The notes beneath the pieces were generated by a model. It made no database searches and was not told the DNA's origin. It saw nothing but the letters and a program-made list of their open reading frames with translations. A DNA stretch of 64,000 nucleotides from Flavobacterium rhamnosiphilum (GTDB lineage Bacteria > Bacteroidota > Bacteroidia > Flavobacteriales > Flavobacteriaceae), in contig NZ_SMLG01000005.1 of the NCBI RefSeq assembly GCF_004349195.1, positions 186,001 through 250,000 of the forward strand, written 5' to 3'. The position numbers and the translations under genes are program-made. Positions 41,374-49,770 of this stretch are shown here, piece after piece. Each line of letters starts with the position of its first letter. The first letter of the stretch is position 1.

Positions 41374-42591
41374 ATGCTCAAAACTGCTTTTCAACGCTAC
41401 ATAAATAATTTCAGAGGATTTACAAGAGAAGTTTGGATTCTTACGCTGATTACTTTTATCAATCGTGCCGGTACGATGGTTTTGCCTTTTTTATCCAAAT
41501 ATCTGAAAGAAGATTTAAGCTTTTCTTATGCTCAAGTAGGATGGATTATGGTTGCTTTTGGTTTTGGTTCTATGTTAGGATCTTGGCTTGGTGGCAAATT
41601 ATCCGATAAAATAGGTTTTTACAGAATCATGGTTTTCAGCTTATTCACCAGCGGAATATTACTGTTTTTAGTACAATACATACGAACTTTTTGGGGATTG
41701 TGTTTTGCAATGTTCTTCATAATGACCGTTGCTGATATGTTTCGTCCCGCTATGTTTGTATCTCTGGGAACGTATGCAAAACCTGAAAACCGTACCAGAG
41801 CATTGACTTTAGTTCGATTAGCAGTGAATTTAGGGTTTACTGCCGGACCGGCTTTAGGAGGTTTAATCATCATGAATTTGGGCTACAGCGGATTATTTTG
41901 GGTAGATGGAAGCTCTTGCATTGTATCTATTTTGATTTTCACCTTATTGGTAAAAGAACGTAAAAAACCAGCTGATTTGAATACGGCAAATAGTGAAACT
42001 GAAATACCTGCTTCTGTTTTCAAAGACAAGATATTCTGGATTTTTCTCTTTATCTGTTTTATAACGGCAATGCTTTTCTTTCAACTTTTCACCACTTTAC
42101 CCTTGTATCACAATGAAAAATTTGGGCTGACTGAATTTCAAAGCGGACTTTTATTATCCTTAAATGGACTTTTGATTTTCTTCCTGGAAATGCCAATTGT
42201 GAGCATTAGCCAAAGAAAAAACATCGATAAACTCAAAATTATTCTTTGGGGTTCGCTGTTAATGTCCATTAGTTTCTACGTTTTAATGATCAATATTTGG
42301 GCGGGAATATTAATTGTCAGTATTCTTTTTATCACTTTTGGAGAAATGTTCATCTTCCCTTTTTCCAATTCTTTCGCTTTAAGCCGTGCACCAAAAGGGC
42401 ATGAAGGCCGCTACATGGCTTTGTTTACGATGAGTTTCAGCTTGGCGCACATTGCAAGTTCCAAAACCGGACTGGAAATCATTGCTGCCTTTGGCTACCA
42501 AACCAATTGGTTTGTCATGGGAAGTTTAGGAATTCTCTCGGTAGTCGGTTGTATTTGGCTGCAAAAATTAATCAAACAGGAAAACAAATAG
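41374..42591 (+). CDS. MFS transporter (multidrug-type efflux family)
   Basis: A 405-aa, 12-helix transporter. The loop 2-3 MFS motif is GSWLGGKLSDKIGFYR (about 69-84). Motif C of drug antiporters may lie in RLAVNLGFTAGPALGG (about 149-164), which supports efflux. A TACCTTTG -7 box stands at 41347-41354, 20 bp before the ATG. It is divergent from the DUF1684 gene and precedes the BlaI gene by 146 bp. The substrate is unknown. Confidence 0.88.
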   Translation: MLKTAFQRYINNFRGFTREVWILTLITFINRAGTMVLPFLSKYLKEDLSFSYAQVGWIMVAFGFGSMLGSWLGGKLSDKIGFYRIMVFSLFTSGILLFLVQYIRTFWGLCFAMFFIMTVADMFRPAMFVSLGTYAKPENRTRALTLVRLAVNLGFTAGPALGGLIIMNLGYSGLFWVDGSSCIVSILIFTLLVKERKKPADLNTANSETEIPASVFKDKIFWIFLFICFITAMLFFQLFTTLPLYHNEKFGLTEFQSGLLLSLNGLLIFFLEMPIVSISQRKNIDKLKIILWGSLLMSISFYVLMINIWAGILIVSILFITFGEMFIFPFSNSFALSRAPKGHEGRYMALFTMSFSLAHIASSKTGLEIIAAFGYQTNWFVMGSLGILSVVGCIWLQKLIKQENK

Positions 42592-42666
42592 TTCTTCAAT
42601 TTACTTGTTTGATTTTGCTGTTTTTGTACTAAAACAAATTTGATTTTAGCATGAAACCTGTTTTTT

Positions 42667-42704
42667 TAGTTAATTAACTATGTTTTTAGTTGTGTAACTA
42701 AAAA
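42667..42704 (+). promoter_or_regulatory. BlaI-type operator, two dyads
   Basis: TAGTTAATTAACTA (42667-42680) is a perfect palindrome. TTTTTAGTT and AACTAAAAA (42683-42691 and 42696-42704) form a second dyad around GTGT. Both share the AGTT/AACT half-site, and the second covers the -33 box of the blaI promoter, as expected for autorepression. Confidence 0.65.
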
Positions 42705-42720
42705 TATAGTTGTAAGTTTG
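42690..42720 (+). promoter_or_regulatory. Promoter of the BlaI/M56 operon
   Basis: TTG at 42690-42692, a 20-nt spacer, and TAAGTTTG at 42713-42720 fit the Bacteroidota -33/-7 consensus; the ATG follows 17 bp later. Confidence 0.65.
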
Positions 42721-42737
42721 ATTCAAATAAAAAAATC

Positions 42738-43106
42738 ATGCAAAAACTGACGAACAAAGAAGAAGAAATCATGCACATTTTATGGAAGCTCAAAAAAGCA
42801 TTCGTAAAAGAAGTCATGGCAGAAATCACAGAAGAGCAACCCCATTATAACACGCTTTCTACTATTGTGCGCAATCTGGAAGAAAAAGGTTTTGTGTCGC
42901 ACAATGCTTTTGGAAACACACACCAATACTATCCTATCGTGAGTTTAGAAGACTATAGAAAACGCTTCATGAATACGGCAATCGATAATTATTTTAACAG
43001 TTCCTATAAAAATATGGTCTCCCATTTTGCCAAAGAAGAGAAAATTTCTGCAGCCGAATTACGTGAGATTTTGGCAATGATTGAAACCCAAAAAGAAGAA
43101 AAATAA
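42738..43106 (+). CDS. BlaI/MecI/CopY family transcriptional repressor
   Basis: A 122-aa winged-helix repressor. The family pattern is clear: LTNKEEEIMHILWKLKKAFVKEVMAEI (helices 1-2), HYNTLSTIVRNLEEKGFVSH (recognition helix and wing), and a C-terminal dimerisation helix region. It lies 44 bp before an M56 metallopeptidase gene, the usual sensor that cleaves such a repressor. Dyads in the promoter fit autoregulation. The inducing signal need not be a beta-lactam. Confidence 0.92.
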   Translation: MQKLTNKEEEIMHILWKLKKAFVKEVMAEITEEQPHYNTLSTIVRNLEEKGFVSHNAFGNTHQYYPIVSLEDYRKRFMNTAIDNYFNSSYKNMVSHFAKEEKISAAELREILAMIETQKEEK

Positions 43107-43150
43107 TCCTTCTTTAAAAAAACAACTCCAGAATAAAATCAAGAATCGTT

Positions 43151-44878
43151 ATGGAAGCACTATACATTTACCTCATCAAATCCAGCGGATTAATCGCACT
43201 GTTTTATTTGGCTTATTATTTTATGTTGCGAAAAGAAACCTTTTTCACAAGTAATCGTTGGTTTCTGTTATTGGGTTTATTCACTTCTGTAGTTTTGCCG
43301 TTAGTCGTTTATACCAAAATAATAGTGGTAGCATCAAGTTCTAAAAACATTGACTGGTCTAGGATTCCAGTAACAACAAGTATCACAAATGAAGCTTTTG
43401 AGATCAATTGGTATTTAATTTTTGGAATTGCATACGGAATTGGAATAGTTTTATTTCTGATCAAATTTGCTTTTGATTTTTATAGCTTAAATACCGTTTT
43501 GAAAGGTAAAACTATTCAAAATCAAGCAGATTTTAAATTTATTGATACAACTGAAAACGTTGCCCCATTTTCTTATTTTAATATTATCGTTTACAATTCG
43601 TCATTATACAGCAGCTCCGAATTAGAAAATATTTTGGAACATGAAAAAGTGCATAGCGAGCAAAATCATACCGTTGACGTATTGATTTCAAGACTATTTT
43701 GCATCCTTTTTTGGTTCAATCCGTTAATTTGGTTGTATAAAAAAGCGATTCTACAAAACTTGGAATTCATAGCCGACAACGAAGCCACAAAAAAGATATC
43801 CGACAAAAAAGCATATCAATTCACGCTTTTAAAAATAACAACGCATGAGAATTGTGTTGCCATTACCAATCATTTTTATCAATCCTTAATCAAAAAACGA
43901 ATCGTTATGTTAAACAAAAATCAATCAAACAAAAGAAATTCTTGGAAGTACGCCTTGGTAGTTCCAGTATTAGTGGCATTTATGCTTTATTTTCAAGTGA
44001 AAGTTGTGGCGCAGGAGAAAGCAGGGACTATATCAGATAGCCCGAAAAACTATGACATGTTAGGAATCATAATTGAAAATGATTTTAAAGATGATGCTTT
44101 TGAATATTTTTCAAAAAAAATTAAAAAAGAGAAAAATATAGATGTTAAATTCTACGCCATAAAAAGAGATGAAAACAATAAAATAATTGCCATTTCTATA
44201 TCTTGTAACAATAATATTGATCAAAAAACTACTCATGAAATCAAAGGAGATTTACCAATAAAAGCCTTTGAATTAAGTTTTAAAAAAAATAAATTAGGCC
44301 AAAATAGCGTAAGCTTCAAAGATGTCAATATAGATGAAATAAATAACGCTCCAAGAGGCTATGCTGCTCCTATTTCTGACACAGAAGAAGGCATCATCAA
44401 AAATGAAGATTTTGTTTCAGATATTAAGGCTCCTAAACCACCAACGACTCCAACGCCTCCTAATCACAGTAAAATACCTGTTCCAGCGGTTAAAATGCCT
44501 GTATTACCAAAAACAACAGCAGCAACAAACCTTACTTATAAAAAAGGGGGTAAAACAATCCACAAACAAATTACTATCGTCAACGATAAAAAGGAAGTAA
44601 AAACAGAAATAGTTTCAGATTCTGACCCACAAACTGTGGAATTGAATACCGAAGACGATGCAACACAAGTAAAACGCGACATCGAACAAGCAAAACTAGA
44701 CAGAATTCAAGCAAAAAAAGATATTGAACAAGCAAAAAGGGATAGAATTCAAGCAATAGAAGATAGAAAACAAGTAATAGAAGATAGAAAACAAGCAATA
44801 GAAGATAGAAAGCAAGCATTACGAGATAGAAAACAAGCGTTAAAAGATACCCAAACAGCAATTATGAAAGCAAACTAG
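43151..44878 (+). CDS. M56 (BlaR1-like) membrane metallopeptidase sensor
   Basis: A 575-aa membrane protein. N-terminal helices (about 5-120) are followed by the zinc site HEKVH (near residue 165; LEHEKVHSEQNH) and the second part LEFIADNEATK. A helix near 275 (VVPVLVAFMLYFQV) leads to an extracytoplasmic region with Pro-rich segments. There is no penicillin-binding domain, so the signal differs from classical BlaR1. The last ~60 residues are a seven-residue tandem repeat of the type DRKQAIE (about eight units), highly charged and helical. It is in an operon with the blaI-type gene, with a terminator at 44952. Confidence 0.88.
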   Translation: MEALYIYLIKSSGLIALFYLAYYFMLRKETFFTSNRWFLLLGLFTSVVLPLVVYTKIIVVASSSKNIDWSRIPVTTSITNEAFEINWYLIFGIAYGIGIVLFLIKFAFDFYSLNTVLKGKTIQNQADFKFIDTTENVAPFSYFNIIVYNSSLYSSSELENILEHEKVHSEQNHTVDVLISRLFCILFWFNPLIWLYKKAILQNLEFIADNEATKKISDKKAYQFTLLKITTHENCVAITNHFYQSLIKKRIVMLNKNQSNKRNSWKYALVVPVLVAFMLYFQVKVVAQEKAGTISDSPKNYDMLGIIIENDFKDDAFEYFSKKIKKEKNIDVKFYAIKRDENNKIIAISISCNNNIDQKTTHEIKGDLPIKAFELSFKKNKLGQNSVSFKDVNIDEINNAPRGYAAPISDTEEGIIKNEDFVSDIKAPKPPTTPTPPNHSKIPVPAVKMPVLPKTTAATNLTYKKGGKTIHKQITIVNDKKEVKTEIVSDSDPQTVELNTEDDATQVKRDIEQAKLDRIQAKKDIEQAKRDRIQAIEDRKQVIEDRKQAIEDRKQALRDRKQALKDTQTAIMKAN

Positions 44879-44951
44879 AAAAAATCCGCAAATTTAGCTT
44901 TAAAAAAGAACAAGGAGTGGAACTTCAAATCCGCAAAAATATAAATCCAAT

Positions 44952-44977
44952 AAAGACGGTCTATCAAGACCGTCTTT
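44952..44977 (+). terminator. Terminator of the BlaI/M56 operon
   Basis: AAAGACGGTC (44952-44961) pairs with GACCGTCTTT (44968-44977) around TATCAA, then a T-run. Confidence 0.88.
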
Positions 44978-45006
44978 TTTTATATCTTTGTCCAAAACAA
45001 CACCTT

Positions 45007-45147
45007 ATGTATAAAATCCTGGCACAAATCAACAAAGTCATTTTACCTAGTTTCACCAAGCAGCGATTGGATTTGGCTAAAGCCAAGAAATGGCAAATGG
45101 CAATTATTGGTTTTAGATATTACGTAACCACACGTGCATTAGATTAA
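45007..45147 (+). CDS. Small conserved basic protein (46 aa)
   Basis: ATG 45007 to TAA 45147 gives MYKILAQINKVILPSFTKQR followed by LDLAKAKKWQMAIIGFRYYV and TTRALD. Small basic proteins of this form are common in flavobacteria and are sometimes labelled SsrA-binding protein; I see no real tie to SmpB. A -7 box (TATCTTTG, 44983-44990) precedes it. Its 3' end overlaps that of apt by 4 bp on the other strand. Function is unknown. Confidence 0.7.
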   Translation: MYKILAQINKVILPSFTKQRLDLAKAKKWQMAIIGFRYYVTTRALD

Positions 45148-45656
45148 TACGTAATCGCAGCAAAAATTTCATTTCCTTTGATTTTTGCTCTTCCATTTAA
45201 GAAAGCTAATTCCATCAGGAAATTGCATTGCACGATTTCGCCACCCAACCGTTCCACCAATTCGCAAACCGCTTTGGCTGTTCCTCCGGTTGCCAAAACA
45301 TCATCGTGAATCAGAATTCGGTCTCCTTTTTGAATCGCATCGGTGTGAATTTCTAAAGTATCCGTTCCATATTCCAAATCATACGTTGCAGAAATGGTTT
45401 CGTAAGGCAACTTGTTAGGCTTTCGAACCGGAATAAAACCAACATTTAATTCCTGTGCAATCAGCATCCCAAAGAAAAACCCTCGACTCTCCACTCCTAT
45501 TACCTTGTCTATTCTTTTATCTGCAAGGGATGAAACCAATATATTCAAGCATTTTTTCCTTGCTTCGGGATCAATTAGCAAGGGAGTGATGTCTTTAAAC
45601 AAAATTCCTTCTTTTGGAAATCCCTGAATATCACGTATATACTTTTCTAGTGGCAT
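45144..45656 (-). CDS. apt: Adenine phosphoribosyltransferase
   Basis: A 170-aa purine-salvage enzyme that makes AMP from adenine and PRPP. The PRPP site is the ILIHDDVLATGGTAKA motif (near 120-135). The IRDIQGFPKEGILFKDITPLL start and the VGVESRGFFFGMLIA segment are typical of Apt. Full length. It is monocistronic and converges on the 46-aa gene with a 4-bp overlap (45144-45147). Its start lies 70 bp from the tRNA-Arg gene on the other strand. Confidence 0.95.
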   Translation of the reverse strand: MPLEKYIRDIQGFPKEGILFKDITPLLIDPEARKKCLNILVSSLADKRIDKVIGVESRGFFFGMLIAQELNVGFIPVRKPNKLPYETISATYDLEYGTDTLEIHTDAIQKGDRILIHDDVLATGGTAKAVCELVERLGGEIVQCNFLMELAFLNGRAKIKGNEIFAAITY

Positions 45657-45684
45657 ATTTTTTAATTTTTATCTAAAATTAGTC

Positions 45685-45714
45685 TTGCAATTTACATATT
45701 TATTCCTATATTTG
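45685..45714 (+). promoter_or_regulatory. Promoter of tRNA-Arg
   Basis: TTG at 45685-45687, a 19-nt spacer, then TATATTTG at 45707-45714 fit the Bacteroidota -33/-7 consensus very well; the tRNA starts 13 bp later. Confidence 0.75.
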
Positions 45715-45726
45715 CACCCGCATAAA

Positions 45727-45800
45727 GGCCTTGTGGCGCAACTGAATAGCGCACTTGATTACGGCTCAAGAGGTTACTGGTTTGAATCCAGTCAAGGTCA
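45727..45800 (+). tRNA. tRNA-Arg (anticodon ACG)
   Basis: A 74-nt cloverleaf: acceptor GGCCTTG pairs with CAAGGTC, with one G-T wobble; D stem GCGC/GCGC; anticodon stem CTTGA/TCAAG with loop TTACGGC (anticodon ACG); T stem ACTGG/CCAGT with loop TTTGAAT; discriminator A. CCA is not encoded. The 3' end from 45789 is the attachment core of the downstream element, so the terminal bases were re-supplied on integration. Confidence 0.95.
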
Positions 45801-45801
45801 C
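45789..45801. repeat. attL, tRNA-side attachment core
   Basis: CAGTCAAGGTCAC covers the 3' T-stem, acceptor strand and discriminator of tRNA-Arg plus one base. An exact copy is found at 52517-52529. Confidence 0.85.
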
Positions 45802-45804
45802 TCT

Positions 45805-45848
45805 AAAAATCCTTAAACACACTGTTAATCAGTCGTTTAAGGATTTTT
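45805..45848 (+). terminator. Terminator of tRNA-Arg supplied by the element
   Basis: AAAAATCCTTAAAC (45805-45818) pairs with GTTTAAGGATTTTT (45835-45848); ACTG/CAGT extends the fold inside the loop. It lies inside the element, while the old host terminator is at 52536. Confidence 0.8.
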
Positions 45849-45859
45849 TATTTCTTAAC

Positions 45860-45879
45860 TTGTACGATTTTTGTATTGT
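45860..45879. promoter_or_regulatory. Candidate integrase arm site, left end
   Basis: TTGTACGAT (45860-45868) is followed by TTTTGTATTGT. The first word recurs at 52359-52367, and the second recurs inverted at 52340-52352, both near the other end. Confidence 0.45.
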
Positions 45880-45924
45880 GGCTTGGAAGTTCCTTTAAAA
45901 AGTACCTTTTCAACAAAAATAAAT

Positions 45925-45973
45925 GTTTTGTTTAGAGTGCATATTTTACACTTTTTGCACTAAACAAAAAAAC
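45925..45973. repeat. Dispersed element motif, site 1 (symmetrical)
   Basis: GTTTTGTTTA and GTGCA on the left are mirrored by TGCAC and TAAACAAAAAAAC on the right, around TATTTTACACTTTTT. The left half is shared with three other copies in the element. It lies between attL and the last gene of the element. Confidence 0.65.
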
Positions 45974-46013
45974 CGCTCATTTCTGAACGGTTTCAATTTA
46001 TTAAAAAACATCT

Positions 46014-46532
46014 TTACTCTACTTTCATTATCATATTTCCAAGAATATCATTTTTGATACGATAACCATACACACGGCAATTTTCTGAAAAATCAAATAA
46101 ATGGTAGTCCACTATTAATCCAAGTTCTTTTGCCCTTGCAATATCCTTAAACATCCGTTGGCATAGTTCATAGGCTTCAATTTGCTTATCTGAATTGGTG
46201 TAGATACGGTGCTTTTCTTTAATCGCTTCAATACTTTCAGACGTTGGCTTTTCTTTGCTCCAATCGTTGGTATTTAATATTTTGGTGGCTTGGTTGTAGT
46301 AGGCTGTAAATCCTAATGATTCAAGATTAAACTCTTTTGATGCGTTCGGGAATTGAAATTTATCTTTTAACTTTTCATTCAGTTGGTCAATACTTTCAAT
46401 ATTCTTTGCATCTAATCCCATTTTTACCAATAGGCTTTCTAATTTGTTCCAGTTTTCGTGCTGTCTTTCTGCTATTCCAATGTATTGATTAGCTGTAAAC
46501 TCATTCTCATTTAATAATATTCTTTTTTTCAT
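46014..46532 (-). CDS. Element protein of unknown function (172 aa)
   Basis: A 172-aa, mostly helical, charged soluble protein from ATG 46532 (MKKRILLNENEFTANQYIG). I recognise no domain or catalytic motif. There is a possible coiled region in the first half (LESLLVKMGLDAKNIESIDQ) and a beta-type end (LIVDYHLFDFSENCRVYGYRI). It is the last gene of the element, nearest the tRNA, the place where accessory cargo is often found. It could be cargo or a packaging/regulatory helper; there is no direct evidence for either. Confidence 0.65.
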   Translation of the reverse strand: MKKRILLNENEFTANQYIGIAERQHENWNKLESLLVKMGLDAKNIESIDQLNEKLKDKFQFPNASKEFNLESLGFTAYYNQATKILNTNDWSKEKPTSESIEAIKEKHRIYTNSDKQIEAYELCQRMFKDIARAKELGLIVDYHLFDFSENCRVYGYRIKNDILGNMIMKVE

Positions 46533-46651
46533 TTTTTTAATGGTTTAAGTGTTGATAATAATTGCTTAGTTTTAATTGCTTTTAATCTGTCCCTCCACGG
46601 TAAAGGGGTTTTTCTCTTTTCTGTCATTTTTTCAATTTTAAATTGTTATTT

Positions 46652-46954
46652 TTATTCATCTAATTTGTTAATTGCTTTTGCCCTTTCTATTAATTCGGCT
46701 GTAGTCATTAAACTAAGGTCTATCGGTTTTTGTTTTATTTCGGTTTCAATCTCGATATAATTTTGCTTTGGTATTAAGTAAGGCAGTAACTTAATGACTG
46801 CATCAAAACGATCTTTGGGTTCTAATTTGTCCAGTAAATCGCTTATATTGTCCAATTCATTACCAACTATCTTTTGAAGTAGTTCTTTTGTTTCTGCTGT
46901 GGTTTTGTTTACCGTCCCAACGGTTCGCCCGCCTGTTTTAATTCTTTTTGTCAT
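46652..46954 (-). CDS. Small phage-type element protein (100 aa)
   Basis: A 100-aa basic protein. Its start (MTKRIKTGGRTVGTVNKTTA) has the GGRxxGTxNKTT pattern seen in many phage-related small proteins and some terminase small subunits, probably a DNA-contacting tail. The rest is helical (LLQKIVGNELDNISDLLDKL, FDAVIKLLPYLIPKQ). It follows the primase-like gene by about 30 bp in the same direction. The terminase link is only by likeness, and no large subunit is present. Confidence 0.6.
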   Translation of the reverse strand: MTKRIKTGGRTVGTVNKTTAETKELLQKIVGNELDNISDLLDKLEPKDRFDAVIKLLPYLIPKQNYIEIETEIKQKPIDLSLMTTAELIERAKAINKLDE

Positions 46955-46983
46955 TTATTATAATTTTAAGGTTCTACTTTTAT

Positions 46984-48063
46984 CTACTTTAGATAATAAT
47001 CTGCTAAATCAAAACCGTTTTCAAAATCGGTTTGCTCAATCAATTCACTAACTGCAATTTTAAAACCTATTGCGTTTAACTCGGTGGCTTTGTTTAACCA
47101 GTTGAAATATTCGCCTTTGTCAGGAAACAAAACAATGTTTCTTTTTTTGATAGGTTTCAATAACTCAAACTTTAAATTTTGTTTGCTTCCTGTGGCTATC
47201 CAAATGTAATCAGGAATAAAAAGGCTCATTATTATTGCTGTCTTTTCACTTTCCACAATTGCAACGGTCTTTTGATAGTCTTCATTAACTCGGTGCAACC
47301 CAAACAAACATTGGCAAAGATTAAAATCAGGCTCTTTGATTGCATTATGTAGCCAGTTAATGTGATTGTAAGGCTTTTTTATTCTTTTGCCCGTATGCCT
47401 ATCGTATTGCATAATCTTACAAGCGTGAATTTTTTCTTTGTCATCAATTTGCCAAAACGCTGTTGAGTTGCTCCAAAAATGGTTTGTTCCTGTAATGAAA
47501 TAATTTTGCGTTGCTTTGAAAACCTCATCTTTTGAAAAATGGATTTTTAGAAACTCGGTTAAATTGTCAATATGTGGCTTTTCAAAATACATATTGTCTA
47601 ATAATTCCAAACTGTGAAAACTCGGGGCAATCTTGGGCGGTGGTTCTTTGGCTGTAATTACATTTACAAAACCTATTTCATCAGTATTAAAATATTTACT
47701 TTCGTTTGCTAAATATGGAATAAGACTATTTTTTAAAAACCATTCCGAAATCCAGCAATCATTTTTTGTTTGCTCCAGTATTTGTGAGTTTGGCACTATC
47801 GAAATAATTCCGTTTTCATCAGTCAATTTGTATGCTTTATCTGAAATACTTTTCAAAGACAAAAAAGGAATATTAAAAACTTTTTTACCCTTTGGTGGTG
47901 CTTTGTGATAACCGCAATTTGTCGAGCGGTCACAACGTCCAAAGTCATCAGTTAAATGATCGCCCATTTCATTGTCCACATACAAAACAAAAGCACGTTT
48001 GTTACAAGCGGGGCAAATATGTTTTTTACTGCTTTTATCGAGGGTGTATTTATATTGTTCCAT
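46984..48063 (-). CDS. Zinc-finger, toprim-like primase protein (DUF6371-like)
   Basis: A 359-aa protein from ATG 48063 (MEQYKYTLDKSSKKH); the GTG upstream at 48090 lies inside the repeated motif and is less likely. The N-terminus has a zinc-finger set CPACNKRAF...CDRSTNCGYH typical of phage primases. The C-terminal half has a toprim-like ending: VAIVESEKTAIIMSLF (acidic strand), WIATGSKQNLK, IVLFPDKGEYFNWL. It probably primes replication together with the adjacent SF3 helicase. Members of this type are common in Bacteroidota mobile elements. Confidence 0.78.
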   Translation of the reverse strand: MEQYKYTLDKSSKKHICPACNKRAFVLYVDNEMGDHLTDDFGRCDRSTNCGYHKAPPKGKKVFNIPFLSLKSISDKAYKLTDENGIISIVPNSQILEQTKNDCWISEWFLKNSLIPYLANESKYFNTDEIGFVNVITAKEPPPKIAPSFHSLELLDNMYFEKPHIDNLTEFLKIHFSKDEVFKATQNYFITGTNHFWSNSTAFWQIDDKEKIHACKIMQYDRHTGKRIKKPYNHINWLHNAIKEPDFNLCQCLFGLHRVNEDYQKTVAIVESEKTAIIMSLFIPDYIWIATGSKQNLKFELLKPIKKRNIVLFPDKGEYFNWLNKATELNAIGFKIAVSELIEQTDFENGFDLADYYLK

Positions 48064-48072
48064 AAAATAAAT

Positions 48073-48159
48073 GTTTTGTTTTGAGTTCACATTTTACACG
48101 TTTTACACTTTTGATTTTTGCAGTAGTGTAAGAAGTGTAAAATATGCACCTCAAAAAAC
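48073..48159. repeat. Dispersed element motif, site 2 (two inverted copies)
   Basis: Copy one (48073-48108) reads GTTTTGTTTTGAGTTCAC and then ATTTTACACGTTTTACAC. Copy two, inverted, spans 48126-48159, with GTGCATATTTTACAC at its centre (minus strand). They face each other across 17 bp between the primase-helicase and toprim genes. Confidence 0.7.
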
Positions 48160-48174
48160 AATCTTTTTTTTGCG

Positions 48175-49764
48175 TTAATTAGATAAATAAGCTACATTAC
48201 CCACGTTAATACGATTGACAAATATTTTATAATGATTCAATCGTTGTATAAACTTGGTCTTCCCTACGGGTCTGTAACCGTCTTCAATACAAAATGTTTT
48301 ATACCTTGGGTACAATTCCGAAATTAAAATATAGTCAGTAGTTGAGGTTTTATATTCCATTTCAGTAATGAATAACTGAACACTATCACTTTGCTTTTCG
48401 TAATCGCTTCGGGCATTGTCAACGGCTTCGCATTTACTGAATTTTTTTTGCTCCATTACCCTGTCAAGTCCTTGCAAAATCCAGTTGAATACTCCCGAAA
48501 GTTCGTTTTGTATTATTTTGTTTGGCAGTTGTTTGTCCTGTTTGTCTTCGGGAATAGTAACATCAAAACCAATAATCATAAACCGTCTAAAATAGGCGTT
48601 CGTGTGTTCTACATCCTTTGGCAATTCGTTACAGTTGAATATTAACTTTGCGTATTCAGTCAATATGAAAGGTTCGCCATAAGGTAAACGTGCCTCAATA
48701 GGTTCGCCACTTGCCATTTGTTTAAAAATATCGGTTTCAAGTTTGCCGTTTATTTCACTTGCATAATTCACTAGCTTATTGCCTATTTTGGCACGAAAAT
48801 AACCGTTATCATTAGTAAGACTTTGTAATGAATAGTTGCTTATGTTTTCAGTTCCCAAAAGGGCGTTAAGTATCTCAAAAAATACACTTTTGCCGTTTGC
48901 TCCAGTTCCGAAAAGGATTAACATTTTTTCAAGTTTTAATACACTTGGTTTGATAAAAATGTAACCGCAATATTCTGCAAATATTCTTTGTTTGTCTTTG
49001 TCGGGCAAAACCTCATCCAAATACTTTTGAAATAGCGGGGCGGTTGCTTCTTGGTCATATTCAAAGGGCAATTGGTGGGTAATAAAATCTTTTTGCTCAA
49101 AGTTCCGTAAACCTCTATTGTTTGGTGTTATTTCAAATGTACCATTCACCAAATTGATTAAAATACAGTTCAATTTTCCTTTAGGTGTTGGCAAATAAGC
49201 ATCTGCCATAAATTGTTTAAAAAGATCTTCTTTGAACGTGTGAATTTTACCTTTGAATTTTTCAACTCCCATTTGTAACGCTACATTACCCAAAAAGAAT
49301 TGAAAACGTTCTTTGTCTATTTCATTCCAGTAACAACCATTATACAAATAAATAAAGCCGTTCTTTTTGCATAAACCCCATTTATTTACTGTGGCAATTT
49401 TTAAAAGTTGCTCAATACAAAGGATTAGATAATGATTTTTTGTGAGTTTGAAAGTTTTTAACTTTTTAGCCAGTTTATCAAACTCAGCTTGTTGACTTTC
49501 GGACAATTCACCACTTTTTAAAAGAATTGATTCTAATACTTTGTATTGTTTTTGAACGTCTTCACTATCAGGAAACGCCAATAATTGAAAATCTATTATT
49601 CCGATACTTTTTATAAGTTCCTGTAAAATATCATCATTAGAGTTTTTAACTACTTCAATATTATCAGTTAATTGATTAGTATTTTTAATAATTAGGTCTT
49701 TTAGATTATCTTTGTCTTTGGTTTTTGATAAAGATTTTACGGGGGTTTGGGTGCTACTACTCAT
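48175..49764 (-). CDS. Phage/plasmid primase-helicase, P4/D5 family (SF3)
   Basis: A 529-aa replication protein. The first ~110 residues are low in complexity and polar. A D5_N-like region follows (about 130-270; NKWGLCKKNGFIYLYNGCYW, INLVNGTFEITP). The SF3 helicase holds a Walker A in LFGTGANGKSVFFEIL (about 298), a Walker B-like stretch (KLVNYASEIN), and sensor LIFNCNELP. It should unwind the element's origin, as P4 alpha does. The upstream HTH gene ends 6 bp before its start, so they are co-transcribed. Confidence 0.88.
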   Translation of the reverse strand: MSSSTQTPVKSLSKTKDKDNLKDLIIKNTNQLTDNIEVVKNSNDDILQELIKSIGIIDFQLLAFPDSEDVQKQYKVLESILLKSGELSESQQAEFDKLAKKLKTFKLTKNHYLILCIEQLLKIATVNKWGLCKKNGFIYLYNGCYWNEIDKERFQFFLGNVALQMGVEKFKGKIHTFKEDLFKQFMADAYLPTPKGKLNCILINLVNGTFEITPNNRGLRNFEQKDFITHQLPFEYDQEATAPLFQKYLDEVLPDKDKQRIFAEYCGYIFIKPSVLKLEKMLILFGTGANGKSVFFEILNALLGTENISNYSLQSLTNDNGYFRAKIGNKLVNYASEINGKLETDIFKQMASGEPIEARLPYGEPFILTEYAKLIFNCNELPKDVEHTNAYFRRFMIIGFDVTIPEDKQDKQLPNKIIQNELSGVFNWILQGLDRVMEQKKFSKCEAVDNARSDYEKQSDSVQLFITEMEYKTSTTDYILISELYPRYKTFCIEDGYRPVGKTKFIQRLNHYKIFVNRINVGNVAYLSN

Positions 49765-49770
49765 AACCCC

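Noticed and set aside
44690..44850. CRISPR-like repeat array
   Set aside because: The 21-bp repeats are in frame inside a coding region, without unique spacers. No CRISPR array or cas gene was seen anywhere in the window.
44580..44861. Leu-rich 93-codon frame on the minus strand
   Set aside because: It is the complement of the repetitive DRKQAIE-coding region; repetition keeps the frame open.
46652..46954. Firm call of terminase small subunit
   Set aside because: Only a short GGRxxGTxNKTT pattern supports it, and no large subunit is present.
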